Shown here one piece after another: positions 9,627-20,140 of a DNA stretch of 64,000 nucleotides. Position numbers and translations under genes: made by a program. This DNA comes from Prorocentrum cordatum (lineage: Eukaryota > Sar > Dinophyceae > Prorocentrales > Prorocentraceae). Under the pieces are notes generated by a model. It ran no database searches, was not told where the DNA came from, and was given only the letters and a program-made list of their open reading frames with translations. The DNA lies in NCBI GenBank assembly GCA_963575745.1, contig CAUYUJ010004281.1, positions 1 through 64,000 on the forward strand, written 5' to 3'. Each line of letters opens with the position of its first letter. Position 1 is the stretch's first letter.

Positions 9627-10523
9627 ATGCGGGCCGCGGCTGCGGCTCCAGCGTCTCCCTCGTTCACAGCGGCGCCCTCCGAGGCTGAGGCCGCAGTGGC
9701 GGCCCGCATGCCGAGCGATGGCGTCAGCGACTTCGAGGCCGAGCCCAGCAGCTGCGACGCTTTCCCCGAGGCGGGCGACTCAGAGGTGGAGAGGCCCGAG
9801 CGTTGGCCCGACGCGGGCAGCGACGAAGACGCGATAAACGCGCAGCCCCGCATGACGACAGTCACGCGGGACTGGGAGTACCAAAGCACACAACAACACC
9901 ACGGTCTCACGGAGGCGCAAGAGCGTCGGCACCAAGAACGGGTTAACAGACAGCTCAGGGGCGCGGGCATCAATAACAACCACAGCAGTTCCGCAGTAGC
10001 GGCAAGAGAACTCGTCAATTGCTCGTTCGCTGTCTTCAACTTCGGGGCGGACGCTTCGGACCCTCAGAAGAGAGCCGACGAGTGGAACCAGATGAAGAAG
10101 TCCCCGACCAACATCGCGGCCGTCACCGAAGCCACCGACGCCCTCTACGACCACCTCGGGGCTGCAGTGGCGGCCGAAGACACATCGGACTATGCCGTCC
10201 ACGACAAACCAGCACATCGGGCAGGCAATCGTTGGTTGTGCATCAAAGGGGCCGAGCCGAAATGCGCCCCGCTCCTCGCCATAGACGACAAGAGTGGTTC
10301 CGGGATGGAGCTCGTTCGGTGGGGGAAGAAATTCCACGGAGTTCACGACAGGCATCGGCGCTACAGCAGGGTCCTGATCTGCAAGTTGTGGCTTGACAGA
10401 CAGGTCATTGGCCTCGGCGACGAGTTCAACGCCATGGTGATCCACGTGCGCAACTCGCTGGTACATTCGAAAAAGCAGAGTAAACGCATCGATTCTCCAG
10501 CCACCGGACGCAAGCCTCGCTGA
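9627..10523 (+). CDS. unrecognised ORF, possible endonuclease-like fold
   Basis: The 298-codon frame ends at TGA 10521-10523; the initiator is uncertain because the frame is open further upstream. Composition is protein-like: an acidic N-terminal third, then NCSFAVFNFGADASDP, NIAAVTEATDALYDHLG, HRAGNRWLCIKG, YSRVLICKLWLDRQ and DEFNAMVIHVRN. Order and spacing loosely recall exonuclease-endonuclease-phosphatase domains of dinoflagellate retroelements (an early E in TEAT, a late H in IHVRN), but I see no decisive catalytic motif. Two or three micropalindromes encode AAVAA here, tying it to the transposase upstream. Confidence 0.45.
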   Translation: MRAAAAAPASPSFTAAPSEAEAAVAARMPSDGVSDFEAEPSSCDAFPEAGDSEVERPERWPDAGSDEDAINAQPRMTTVTRDWEYQSTQQHHGLTEAQERRHQERVNRQLRGAGINNNHSSSAVAARELVNCSFAVFNFGADASDPQKRADEWNQMKKSPTNIAAVTEATDALYDHLGAAVAAEDTSDYAVHDKPAHRAGNRWLCIKGAEPKCAPLLAIDDKSGSGMELVRWGKKFHGVHDRHRRYSRVLICKLWLDRQVIGLGDEFNAMVIHVRNSLVHSKKQSKRIDSPATGRKPR

Positions 10524-10563
10524 ACTGAACCGCGGAGGCATCGCGCAGACGGAGCGACGCACC

Positions 10564-11864
10564 ATGACGCAGCAAGGCGCTTGCCTGATTACCGTGCGGC
10601 AGAAGGCAATGGACGTTGAGGCACTGGGACTAACAGGCCAGGTCGCACATGCCTCTGCGTTTCTGCGTGGAGGGGGCGGATGTGCGAAGCCGCGCCGCGC
10701 GGAGCACGAGGTCGGCCAGCTACTGGGCGAAGCGCAGGTGGATGGCCAACTCACGGGGGGTGCAGAGCGGCAGCGGCGGCTTCAGGAACCCAGCCGACAC
10801 GGACAGCGAGGAAGCTCCCGCGGCAGCAGCTCCCGCAGCAGAAGCTCCACAAGCAACACCTCCACAAGCAGCAGCTCCCGCGGCAGCCCGCGGCAGCTGC
10901 TCCCGCAGCAGCAGCCCCAGCAGCAACCCCAGGGGCAGCAACACTACCGCCACCGCCATTGCGCAGAGAAGCTCCCGCACCAGCGCCATGTCTGGGCGCC
11001 GCGCCGTTGGCCCCCCAAAGAGCAGCTCCCGCGCGCGCAGTTTCAGACGAAGCACCAGCAACAACCTCCGGAGCAGCACCACCAGAGAGGCAGCTCTCCA
11101 AAGAGCAGCCCCCGCAGCACCAGCTCCAGAAGCAGCCCGAACAGCCGCCCCAGGAGCAGCAGCGACGCCACCGCGGGATCCACCTCCAGCTGCAGCCCAG
11201 CGCGCAACCAGCAGCGCCCTCAGGTCATTTCCACCACGGTTTCGCTCCAGGCGGAGGTCGCCCCCAAGAGCGGGCCTCCACGGCGGACTTCCAGACGCAT
11301 CTGCTGGCGTTATCGAATGCCGCTGCCCAAGGGGCGAAAGCGCGCGCCTTGGCCGCAGCGGCGGCCTCGTCGGCGAATGCCGACGGGTCATTGAGGGCGC
11401 GCGCCGACCTCGAGGCAACGCCTCCGCCCTAGCAGGGCGAGCAGTGGCCGCCGCCAGGCAACTCCTGGCAGCCCGCAGCCCAGCAGCTCCGGTGCGACTG
11501 GCCGCCTGCGGGGGGCCCTCCACTGCCGCAGATGGTCCAGGGGCAGGGGGCGCAGTCCTCGGGGGGAATGCTCGGACCTGTCGGCCACGCGGTGCATGCA
11601 CCGACGCAGGCCGCAGTGGCGGCCCCCAACCAGATGCCCGACATCGCTGCGATCTTTGCGCGCGTGGAATCCCGCATGGAACGAATGGAGGAGGAGCACG
11701 AGCAGCGCATGAAGGAGGTCAAGGAAGAAGCCGCGGCGGAAATCAACGCCCTGAGGGCGGAAGCGAAGGACCTGAGGGGGGCACTCGCGCGGTCGCGGGA
11801 GGCAGATTGGCGCGCAGGCGACTGGGCCAGCGGCTGGGTCTGGCGCGGCGGCCGCGACCAGTGA
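10564..11864 (+). CDS. low-complexity ORF with C-terminal coiled coil and in-frame TAG
   Basis: From about 10790 to 11200 GCAGCTCC-type repeats give Ser/Arg-, Gln- or Ala/Pro-rich peptides depending on frame. The frame that looks real downstream reads TADFQTHLLALSNAAAQGAK, has a TAG at 11430-11432, then continues with a Gln/Pro-rich stretch. It ends in a strong coiled coil (MPDIAAIFARVESRMERMEE and EINALRAEAKDLRGALARSR), stopping at 11864. It could be the first ORF of the retroelement that follows. Function unknown. Confidence 0.35.
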
Positions 11865-12009
11865 AGGACGGCTGGGGAGGCTGCAGTGGCGGCCTACTTA
11901 CAGCGTGGCGCGGCGCAGCAGTGACGCGCCTAATTACGTACTGCGTAACAGCTGTCAGGCTGCAGTGGGCCGCTTGCGTGGTGAGAAAAACGGCCCTCCT
12001 CTGTTGTCC

Positions 12010-12224
12010 CCCACACCTCCTCCTCCTCCTCCTCCTCCTCCTCCTCCTCTTCCTCCTCCGCCTCTCCCTCCCCCCCTTCATCCCTCCTCCTCCTCCTCCT
12101 CCTCTCCCTCCCTCCGCCTCTCCGCCTCGTCCTCCGTCCTCCACATCCCGCTTTGATTCGTTTTGTTTGTTTATTTATACATATACATATGCCCCCTTCT
12201 GTTGTTGTCTTTTCTTGCTTTCTT

Positions 12225-12292
<68 letters not shown>

Positions 12293-12354
12293 TCTCTCTC
12301 CGCTCTCTCTCTCTCTCTTCCCCATGTCCTTAAGTATCTCTCTCTCTGTCTCTA

Positions 12355-12385
<31 letters not shown>

Positions 12386-12483
12386 TTTCGCTCTCTTTTC
12401 TCTTTTTTCTCTCTTTCTCTATTTCTCTCTTTCTCTTTCTCTCTCTCTCTCTCTCTCTCAATCTCTCTCTATATATATATCTT

Positions 12484-12518
<35 letters not shown>

Positions 12519-12590
12519 TTTTCCTCTCTCTATATATATATATATGTATATCTTTTTCTCCCTCTCTCTCTCTCTCTCTCTTTTTTTGTT

Positions 12591-12656
<66 letters not shown>

Positions 12657-12690
12657 CTCTCTCCCTCTTTCTCTCTCGCACTATTCTTGA
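12010..12690. repeat. (TCC)n followed by long (CT)n with TA islands
   Basis: TCC triplets occupy 12015-12110. After an AT-richer spacer, CT dinucleotides run from about 12220 to 12690, interrupted by TATATATA islands at 12468-12480, 12506-12520, 12530-12545 and 12641-12655. The open frames through it are artefacts of the repeat. It forms the left border of LINE copy B. Confidence 0.9.
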
Positions 12691-13066
12691 GCGGGCAGCC
12701 TACCTGCAGGCCTTCCTGGTTGTCGTGGCCAGACGGACAAGTTTTTACTCTGCGCCTTCACTGTGGGAGTTGGGCACCCACGCAGCTGCGCCCGCACCGG
12801 CAGACGGCTTCACGGGGGCAGATGACCCTCGTCTCCGCCCGTGGCGCCAGACGCGTCTTCGTCGCTGGGGAGGCACCTACAGCTACACTTGGCCTGCGCC
12901 AGGGCAAGCTCGTGGGTCGCCGCCCGCCCAGCCTGATCCAGAATGGCATGCGGCCTCGGGCCGCAAGCAGCTCGTCGCCTGCTTGGCCTGTGGGTGCAAG
13001 AAGAATGTCCAGGGCTCGCTCTGCTGCAAGCATTGCGGATCCCCCCATACGTGCCTCTCCTACTGA
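12691..13066 (+). pseudogene. LINE B N-terminal zinc-ribbon segment
   Basis: This frame carries LVACLACGCKKNVQGSLCCK followed by HCGSP, a C-x2-C...C-x2-C type ribbon like the RanBP2-style fingers at the start of other LINEs in this window (compare 41395-41460). It runs into a stop at 13066, just after a run of C at 13041-13046, where the downstream coding frame takes over. Confidence 0.5.
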
Positions 13067-14410
13067 TTCATCCGACAAGAACGTCAAAGGCGCCAGGGGC
13101 AGCCCCGGCACCCCAGGCGGCGCGGCGCCCGCCAAGGGCAAGGGCAAGGGCCAGGCAACCCTGGCCGCGCTGCCGCCTGGGCCCCTTCCAGCCCTCACCG
13201 CCGCGAAGGCCAACGAGCTCGCCGTCCTCGCCGAGGCCGCGGGCGACTCCGAGGGCTCCTCGCGCTACAGGAGCTTGGCAGCGCGGGCCCCGCCGCCTGC
13301 GCCCGCCCCCACGCTCCGCGATGCCTGGCGCCGTGCCGAGCAGCGCCAGGCGGAGCTCGAGAGCAAGCTCGAGACTCTCCACGGCAAGCTCCGAAGGTGG
13401 CGCACCAGCATGGGCGAGCTCTGCGCCACGATCCAGGGCACTTCTGCTGAGTTGGAGGCTGCCGACCAAGAGGTGGCGCAGACCTTCTCGGCGGTCCAGG
13501 CCCAGGCTCAGCCCGCCACCCAGAGCGCGGCCCCTACGGGCATCAGCATCCGCGCGCTGGTGGACGGCCAGATCGACCTCACCAAGGTTTTCACTGTCGA
13601 CGACTTCATGGGCACTTCAGCCCTCGCTAAGGACTACGAACTCGACGATGCCGACGAGCAAGAACTGTGCAGGCGCAAGGACGCGGCGGCACAGGAAATC
13701 CAGCAGGCATTGCAGACGCTCTTCCAGGGTGCGGTGGACAAGGCCAAGCAGGCCATGGGAGAGCACACCCAGCACGTCCAGCGCCTCGAAGGCAAAAAGC
13801 GGAGAGTGGCGGATGAGCAGGAGGCGGCCAACGCCCCGGAGGCCCCGCCGCAGGCGCTGCCCCTCCGTCGGGCGGCCCCGCCAGTGCCGCGGGAGCGCCC
13901 TCCGCGGCAGCGGGTGCTAGCCAAGCTACTGCTGCTGCTGCTCAGCCTCCTCGCCCCAACATCCGCGACCGTATCCGTCAAGACAAGGTCCTCGGGGCCG
14001 CTAGCAAGGACAAGCCTCGCTCCTGACAGCACGGTCGAGGCCGCCACCCAGAGCAGCCCCACCCAGGCCGCCAAGGCCTCGCTCTTCTACGCTAATATCA
14101 CCGAATGGGGCCCCCAGGCAGAGCGCTGGGTGGCCTCCGCCGGCAAGAACTACCAGCTTCGTGCTCTGGTCGAATCTCACACTGGAGCTGCCAAGGCCCA
14201 GGACACCTTCCTCAAGATAGGCGCGGATGACTGGCGCTACTCCAAGTGTGACGCCGTTCCGACCATGCGTTCGGCTCACGGCACTACCGGCGGCGAGATG
14301 GTCTTGGCCCGCAAGCGCGCGGCCTGCTCCACCTTCGACGGCCTGCGAGAATACAGCGCCAGCCACCACGAAGCCGACCCTTGCTGCGGTTTCGCGCCCA
14401 TGACCTGGCA
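13066..14410 (+). pseudogene. LINE B coiled coil and endonuclease N-terminal half
   Basis: A Lys/Gly/Ala-rich linker (GKGKGQATLAALPP) leads into a coiled coil (RDAWRRAEQRQAELESKLET), then an acidic region with VDGQIDLTKVFTVDDFMGTS. A hydrophobic Leu run follows, and then the start of the endonuclease-like domain: FYANITEWGPQAERWVAS (N...W), LRALVESHTGAAKAQDTF with the catalytic-type Glu, and HGTTGGEMVLARKR. The order matches EEP-type endonucleases that nick target DNA for priming. Confidence 0.6.
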
Positions 14411-15015
14411 CCGCGCGACAGGCACATCGCCTTCTATGTTGAGCCCCACGACCTCATCGCGGGGCCTGTGCTCGAGAAGCTCGTGGCCCTCACGGCGCTT
14501 CAGGCTGCCCCGGGGAATGGCACGGCACCATTCTTGTGCCAGACGTCTCTGCCACCTGCGATAAAGGCAGAGGCGCCGTCCTGGACTACGCGGTGGTCAA
14601 GCAAGGCTACGAGGAGTTCATCTCCCTGCGTCCTGTTCACGACGTCCCTTGGGGCACGCACTGTGGCCTGGAGATCTTCGCGGGCTCGGCAGAGTCCTGG
14701 CGGCACCAGGCCCTCTCGCTGCCTGCTGCCCTGCCCTGCCCGGCGAGGCCTAAGAAGCTCGCGGACCCGAACAGCAAGGCCAGCCGCCGCAGACAGCAGC
14801 GCCTCCAACAGCGACGCGAGGCGCTCGCCTCCGAGCTGCGCGAGGCCTTCGACCAGATAGGGGAAGACATCCAGGCCTCCGAGCAGCCCCAGGAGGACCA
14901 GGAGAAGCATCTCCTGGATCCCAACGTCACGTACCACATCCCGCTGGAGCTCTGGCAGCCCAGCGGACTTCGGCGTCGGCGACGGCGCCGCGCACGCCGA
15001 GAGCTTCCGGCCTGA
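14381..15015 (+). pseudogene. LINE B endonuclease C-terminal half and linker
   Basis: Two successive phases continue the domain: RDRHIAFYVEPHDLIAGPVL, then ILVPDVSATCDKGRGAVLDY at about 14530-14590, where the D-Y-A-V-V block corresponds to the S/L-x-I-D motif. A basic coiled-coil linker (SRRRQQRLQQRREALASELR) ends at TGA 15013-15015. Confidence 0.55.
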
Positions 15016-15690
15016 CCGCGGCCCCGAGCAGCCCACTACCACCGACTGCACCTGCTATGCGGGCGTCTGGCATGGGCGAAGCATACAAAGCCCCCACCAG
15101 ACCCGCGAGCTGCCCCACAATATCGTCTCCGCCGCAGAGGGCTTCTTCGTCATCTTCGGTTTCACGGGCTACTTCCGCGGCGTCGGCACCCCACGCCGGG
15201 GCCTCGCCGCTCCGACCTGCGAAGGCTGAGGCCCGCGGCGCCTCCGCACGGCCCTCTCCGGAGGTGCCCTGCCCAGCTGGCGGTCGCAGGGAATCGCTGG
15301 AGGAGGAGCCGCCAGGCCGCATGGCGCCTACTTCCCAGAGAGCCAAGTCAGCATCGCCTACTGGCTCCACTTCTCCTCAGATGCGCTCTTCCGCAGCACA
15401 GAGGGCCTCTTCGGGGACACTCCCCAGGGCATATATACAGTTTGGTCGGGCCAGCCTGTGGAGGGCCTCTTCGGCACCAACGTGGCGCTCTACTATGGAT
15501 ATGGCCGAAGACGACCCCTTCGACTACATCGAGTCGGACCACGAGCTCGACCCGACTGCTCTGGAGGTAGACAGCACGCGTGCTGTCTACCCGCCACCTT
15601 GTTGGGCTCCAGACCACCACCCCGACGAGGTCACCGCCGGCGCCGACGCCCTCGACGCGTCGGCTCCACGACCTCCAGGCCGGCACGATC
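15016..15690 (+). other. frame-scrambled linker within LINE B
   Basis: No single frame is convincing. One phase gives AEGFFVIFGFTGYFRG and, further on, a duplicated phrase (TEGLFGDT and VEGLFGTN, from GAGGGCCTCTTCGG at two sites). Other phases are Pro/Arg-rich. I treat it as decayed linker sequence. Confidence 0.4.
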
Positions 15691-16712
15691 TTCCCGCTCG
15701 GTGCCCCTCTCGGCCCACCTGGACGCTGCCACTACCCGCGACCTTCCTGCAGCGGCCCCAGCAGGCAGCAGCCGTCCGGGACGAATGCGCCGACTGGGCT
15801 GCCGCGGTGGAGGGCGCCGTCCTCTCGCACCACGGTATCCCGAGAGACGAGCAGGCAAAGTACCATGGTCGGGCCAACCCTGTCAAGTTCAGCTGGCAAA
15901 AGTCGGCGGCCTCGCCAGGGCGCACTCATATCAAGAATGAGGCGGCGGAATGGTGGGCCATCTCGCAGACGCTCATCAGGAAGGCCGTCGCCTTAGTCAA
16001 GCATGACAAGCACGACGATCTCATCTCCACTGCGCTGGCCAAGCTCGACAGCAGGCTCGCCCACGCAGACGCCCAGCGCGACTCGCTCTTCCCGAAGACC
16101 GAGGGCGAAGAGGTCGAGCACTGGCTCGCGCCAGCTCGCACCATACGCTCCCACGACGAGGACGAGGCCAGCGAGCTGCTCTGCATCGCCGAGTCGTGGG
16201 CCAGTCGAGCAGCCGCCCACGCCTGCCTACTAGCTCGCGAGAAGTACGCGAGCTGGCTCCAGGACACGTGGGCCACCAAGCCAGGCGTACTACACCGACA
16301 GGTAAAGCCGCAGCAGGCTGACAAGCTCGAGGTCCGAGTTGCATCCAGGACGGTAGCCAACCCTGTTGACTACATGCGCTCCAAGGCCGAGTACTGGAGC
16401 AGCATTTGGCGGCCCAAGGAGGACTACGACCGAGTCCTCGTTGCTCCGGACCGTGTTCGCGACAAGGCCTGGGAAGAGGACCTGCCCCACTTCGAGCTCA
16501 GCCAAGTCACGTCCGTGCTGCGAGCCACGCCGCCGAACAAGGCGAACGGAGTGGACATGCTGGGCCCGCGCGACCTGCTGCGACTACCCGACCAGGCGCT
16601 ACAGCAGTTCCATCGAGATGCACAGCGTCTGGCCTGCACAGGTCTACCTCACCATCGCAGCCATGGCCCCCAAGAAGCTTGGAGGCGACCGAGTCTTGGG
16701 GGTCCTCCCTAA
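15690..16712 (+). pseudogene. LINE B region between endonuclease and RT, and RT entry
   Basis: A long good-quality frame encodes helical sequence with Trp-rich motifs (NEAAEWWAISQTLIRK; YWSSIWRPKEDYDRV) and then the RT entry block VLRATPPNKANGVDMLGPRD, equivalent to the K-x-x-G-x-D motif at the start of LINE RT domains. The RT continues in another phase from about 16600. Confidence 0.65.
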
Positions 16713-16962
16713 CATCGCCCGAACTTGGAGTCGAATCAGGGGTGGCCCCTGCGACCAGTGGAGCGACAAGCTTCACGACTTCTGGTGCACGGCGCTCAAA
16801 GGATCTTCTGCGCTCTCAGCTGCGCTGCACCGCGCATTTCTAGACGAGTCCGCCACCACCATGGGCATCACGGTGGGGACGCTGCTTCTCGACCTCGAGA
16901 AGTTCTACGACAACGTGCAGCTCGGGAAGCTCATCGAGGTCGGCCTCGCTTCCCTGCGATAG
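16600..16962 (+). pseudogene. LINE B reverse transcriptase, palm motif A
   Basis: The frame contains MAPKKLGGDRVLGVLPNIAR (fingers) and GTLLLDLEKFYDNVQLGKL at about 16876-16930. The Asp of LLLDLEKFYD is the first catalytic aspartate. It ends at TAG 16960-16962; the palm continues in the next frame without a gap, so a 1-base shift is the simplest explanation. Confidence 0.7.
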
Positions 16963-19877
16963 TCCTGCTTATGGAGATCCAGCTCTTCATGGCTCCGCGC
17001 GTGCTTCGGGCCAGAGGCTGGACAGCGGACCCCATCGACACTTGGCAGTCCATCGTCGCTGGTTCCCCTCGAGGAAAGATGTTGGCCCGACTGTTCCTGC
17101 TGCCGATCCTCACCCACGCCCAGCAACGGGCAGAGGGAGCCACGATGTGGACTTTTGTTGACGACACCGTGGTGCGCGCGGAAGGCACCGCCCGAAGGGT
17201 CACCGCTGCCGTCACCAACGGCGGCCGGGAGCTCCAGAAGGCCCTCGACTCGGCAGGCCTCCCTCTCTCTGAAAAGTCAGTGGTCCTCGCCAACAACGGC
17301 AGGGTGCGCCACGACATCACCGCGGCGCTGCGCCGTGCGGGGCTCCCAGTAGTCGCAACGACCGCGGCCACTGACCTTGGGATCGACACGGCCGCAGGCA
17401 CCCGCAGGATCCAGCTCGAGGCCAAAGCTCGAGCCGCAGCGGTCACGCAGCGCACGAGACGCATTAGCCGCATGCGGAGGACCGCACAGCAAGCGAGAAT
17501 TGCCAGAGGCCTCTGGGCAACCGGTGCACTACCTCAGGGAGTCTACGGCCACCAGGTTCGGGGACTCTCCAGATCGACGTTGCTCCGATGGCGGCGCCAA
17601 GCCGCGCAGGCAGCAGCAGGCCACGCTGCAGGACGCTGCCTTACCACCCTCCTGGGCGCCGCCTTCGACGGCACGGACCCAGGTGATCAACTTCGACAGC
17701 AGCTTCTACGTGAATGGGTTCATTATTGGCAAGACCATCCCGAACTTCATGCTCGCATGCGCCGAACATGGCGGCTTCTAACGGTGAAGTTGGTGAAGGC
17801 TGGCCCGCGCATTTGGTCCGTGATCACGGGGCCTGCTGGCGCGGCTATTGGTACTCTCCTCGAGGCAGGCTGGGACCCCAAAGAGGCGGACGTCTGGCAA
17901 CGAGTTAAAGGAGAGTGTCTTGAAGAGTGTCGTCTCCCCCACGATGGAGCTGACCTACTCGAGTTCGACCCTGATGATATCGTGGCCGATCTGGGAGATG
18001 ATCTACAGCATCGGCTCTGGAGAGACGCCGCGCGACACGAGCACGGCACCGCCCTGGCCGACGGCGCCGACCTGTTCGCCATCCGCGCCGAGCAGCGTCG
18101 CTTCCTGGCAAAAGGGCAAACATCATCCTGGGCCCTCAATCTCTGCGTCGTTTCCGGGGGCCAGTGGCCCCGAGAGAGGCTCCACAACTCTGGGTACGAG
18201 ATCCTTCGGACATGTGACAGGTGCCACTCTGGCCAGATCGAGGACCTCCCGCATCGTATATGGTTGTGCCCCGCTAACCAAGGTCCCGACATAGAGGAGA
18301 CCGAGCATCTTGTGCCCCGCGCTTTGGCTGGCCTCGAGCAGGACCCCTCCCTCTGGCTCCGTGGAGTGCCTTCTCTTTCCTCCACCTCGCCTCACTTCGA
18401 GCCTTGGGGGGCGCACCGGGGGCGGGAGTACATCGGAGCCAGCCCTCAGGGGCCCCCGTCTTGGGGGAGCTGCCGTGACCTCGCCACGGGGCGTCTCGTT
18501 CTTTTCGGCGACGGCTCTGGAGGGGCCTTCTCGAGCGATCCCAGAAGGCGTAGGTGCGGTTGGGCCATCGTGGCCACGGTTCCCGACGGCAACGGCTCTT
18601 GGAGGGCAGAGGCTGGCATTTTCGGTCCGCTAGAGGGGAGACGGCAGACAGTGCCGCGCTCCGAATTCACCGCTCTCGCCGAGGGCATAGAGCAGACAGA
18701 AGGTTCGCTCACCTTTGTCACTGATCATAAGCCAATCCTGCACGCGTGGTCAGCGGGCTGGGCCACCGGTGCCCCTGGCCGCTGGCTGAGGAAAGTCAAG
18801 AATCGCGATTTGTGGGCTCGCATCCGACGGGCCTTGAGAGCAAAAACAAGACGTGACGTGGCCATCGAGTGGACCCCGTCGCACCTGGATGAGTCCCCCG
18901 ATTTAATTACCAATCCCCTCTTCACGAAGGGCAACGCCTTAGCTGATGAGTGGGCTGGCCGCGGGGCCGCCAAGTGGTGGCAGCGAGCCGGGGCCGTTCG
19001 CACGGACGAGTGGGATAGTGTGGCTGCTCTGGTCCGCCGTCGTCCCCGCTCGGTCCTGCGCTCCCTTTGGCACGACGCCTCGCTCCGAGGCGAGAGGCCA
19101 GCCAACTCGCGTGTGCAGACTCCCACTCTGCGCTCGCAGCTGCTCTCGCAATCTGCCCATCGGTTTGAGAAATGCCACAGCAAGTGGCGCTGCACCGTCT
19201 GCCAGATCCTGGTCGACGACTGTCATCTGTCGCGCGAGGCCGCCAATCCCTGCGTCCCGCGCGGCGTGGCCGCCTCCACTCCTTGCGGGTTCCCTGGCGG
19301 CCGCGAAGTGCAAGCAGCGTCGTTGCGTGGACAGTCGCCCCACCCCAGCCATCGTCTCATATCCTTCCCAAGGTGGAAGGTCTATGTGTGCAGATGCTGC
19401 GGCTACCATGCCACATTCAAATGTGTAAAATTGTTGAATGAGTGCCCCCCCGTTCCCACGGCTAAGGGCAAGGAGGTTCTGACCAGACTTCTCAAGGGTC
19501 TGCGTCCTTCCCACAAGGGCCCCGCGAGAGCCATCCGAGCAGCGGCGCGCCAAGACGCCGCTGACGAGGCCCGGCGGGACCAGGCCGAGGAGGAACACGG
19601 GGGAGGCGGAATTAAGGAGGATCCCCGAGAGGTGGAGGGAGGCCAGGACGTGGAGAGCGTCGTCGTCGTCGTCGTCGTCGGTGCGTCGTCGTCGTCGTCG
19701 TCGTCCCGCGTCGAAGGGGAGGGCGCGCGAGCGCTGCGCGTGGTCCGCGAGCGCCTCACCGCCCCGCCCCCGCCCTCGCCCCCTCGCGCGGCCACGAGTG
19801 CGGCATCTTCGGCGCCCAGGGCCGCCCTGGGGCGCGCCGCCCCGCGCCGCGCCCCCTCCTCGGGATCCTCCGACTAA
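16963..19877 (+). CDS. LINE B reverse transcriptase palm/thumb, RNase H and C-terminal zinc fingers
   Basis: One uninterrupted frame of about 970 codons. TMWTFVDDTVVRAEG (17140-17180) is the palm catalytic box (FVDD in place of YADD). After a thumb/connection region of about 400 residues comes RNase H: LVLFGDGSGGAFSS (first Asp), SEFTALAEGIEQTE (Glu), FVTDHKPIL (Asp) and GNALADEWAGRGA (last Asp, about 18930-18966), so all four acidic residues are present. A Cys/His-rich tail follows with WRCTVCQILVDDC and VYVCRCCGYHATFKC, possibly nucleic-acid binding. The extreme C-terminus is Ser/Val-rich, encoded partly by a (TCG)n tract at 19657-19705. This is the best preserved part of the element. Confidence 0.8.
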
Positions 19878-19933
19878 CTTTTTGCCCTTCTCTTTTTTGC
19901 GACTGCCCCTGTCGCTCTGCATTCAGCCCGTTC

Positions 19934-19936
<3 letters not shown>

Positions 19937-19995
<59 letters not shown>

Positions 19996-20100
19996 TTCTT
20001 TTTTTTTTGTTTCTCTCTCTCTCTCTCTCTTTTCTCTCTCTCTCTCTCTCTATGTTTTGTCTCTCTCTCTCTCTCTCTCTCCGTTTCGCCGTCTCTCTCG
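19937..20100. repeat. (CT)n microsatellite at the 3' border of LINE B
   Basis: CT dinucleotides with a few T runs mirror the (CT)n tract at the left border. Confidence 0.9.
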
Positions 20101-20115
20101 CTAAATTTATAATTC

Positions 20116-20140
20116 TGCAACCCCTCTTAAAGGGGTTGCA
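20116..20140. other. perfect 10-bp hairpin
   Basis: TGCAACCCCT (20116-20125) and AGGGGTTGCA (20131-20140) pair around a CTTAA loop directly after the (CT)n tract. It may mark the 3' end of the LINE transcript, but nothing else in the sequence confirms that. Confidence 0.5.

Larger units (their letters stand above)
7733..11894 (+). repeat. dispersed 16-bp palindrome GGCCGCAGTGGCGGCC, nine or more sites
   Basis: Exact copies lie at 8029-8044, 8437-8452, 9689-9704 and 11609-11624. Variants: GGCTGCAGTGGCGGCC at 10160-10175 and 11879-11894, AGCCGCAGTGGCGGCT at 8806-8821, GCCGCAGTGGCGG at 7733-7745 and CCGCAGTAGCGG at 9991-10002. The unit is a 6-bp inverted repeat around a 4-base loop and usually reads AAVAA in the local frame. 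The 8806 copy has changed both arm ends in a compensating way. Confidence 0.75.
12691..19877 (+). mobile_element. LINE-type retrotransposon with endonuclease, RT, RNase H and zinc fingers (copy B)
   Basis: About 7.2 kb of protein-coding sequence: zinc ribbon and coiled coil, endonuclease-like domain, reverse transcriptase, RNase H and a Cys-rich C-terminus, all on the plus strand. The frame changes at about 13040, 14380, 14520, 15000-15690, 16620 and 16960, so no single product can be made as written. Long (CT)n tracts lie on both sides (12220-12690 and 19937-20100). Confidence 0.8.

Noticed and set aside
10649-13066. 805-codon open frame running through the (CT)n repeat
   Set aside because: The centre is Leu/Ser repeats from (CT)n. 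Only the last part (12691-13066) looks like protein, and it is annotated separately.
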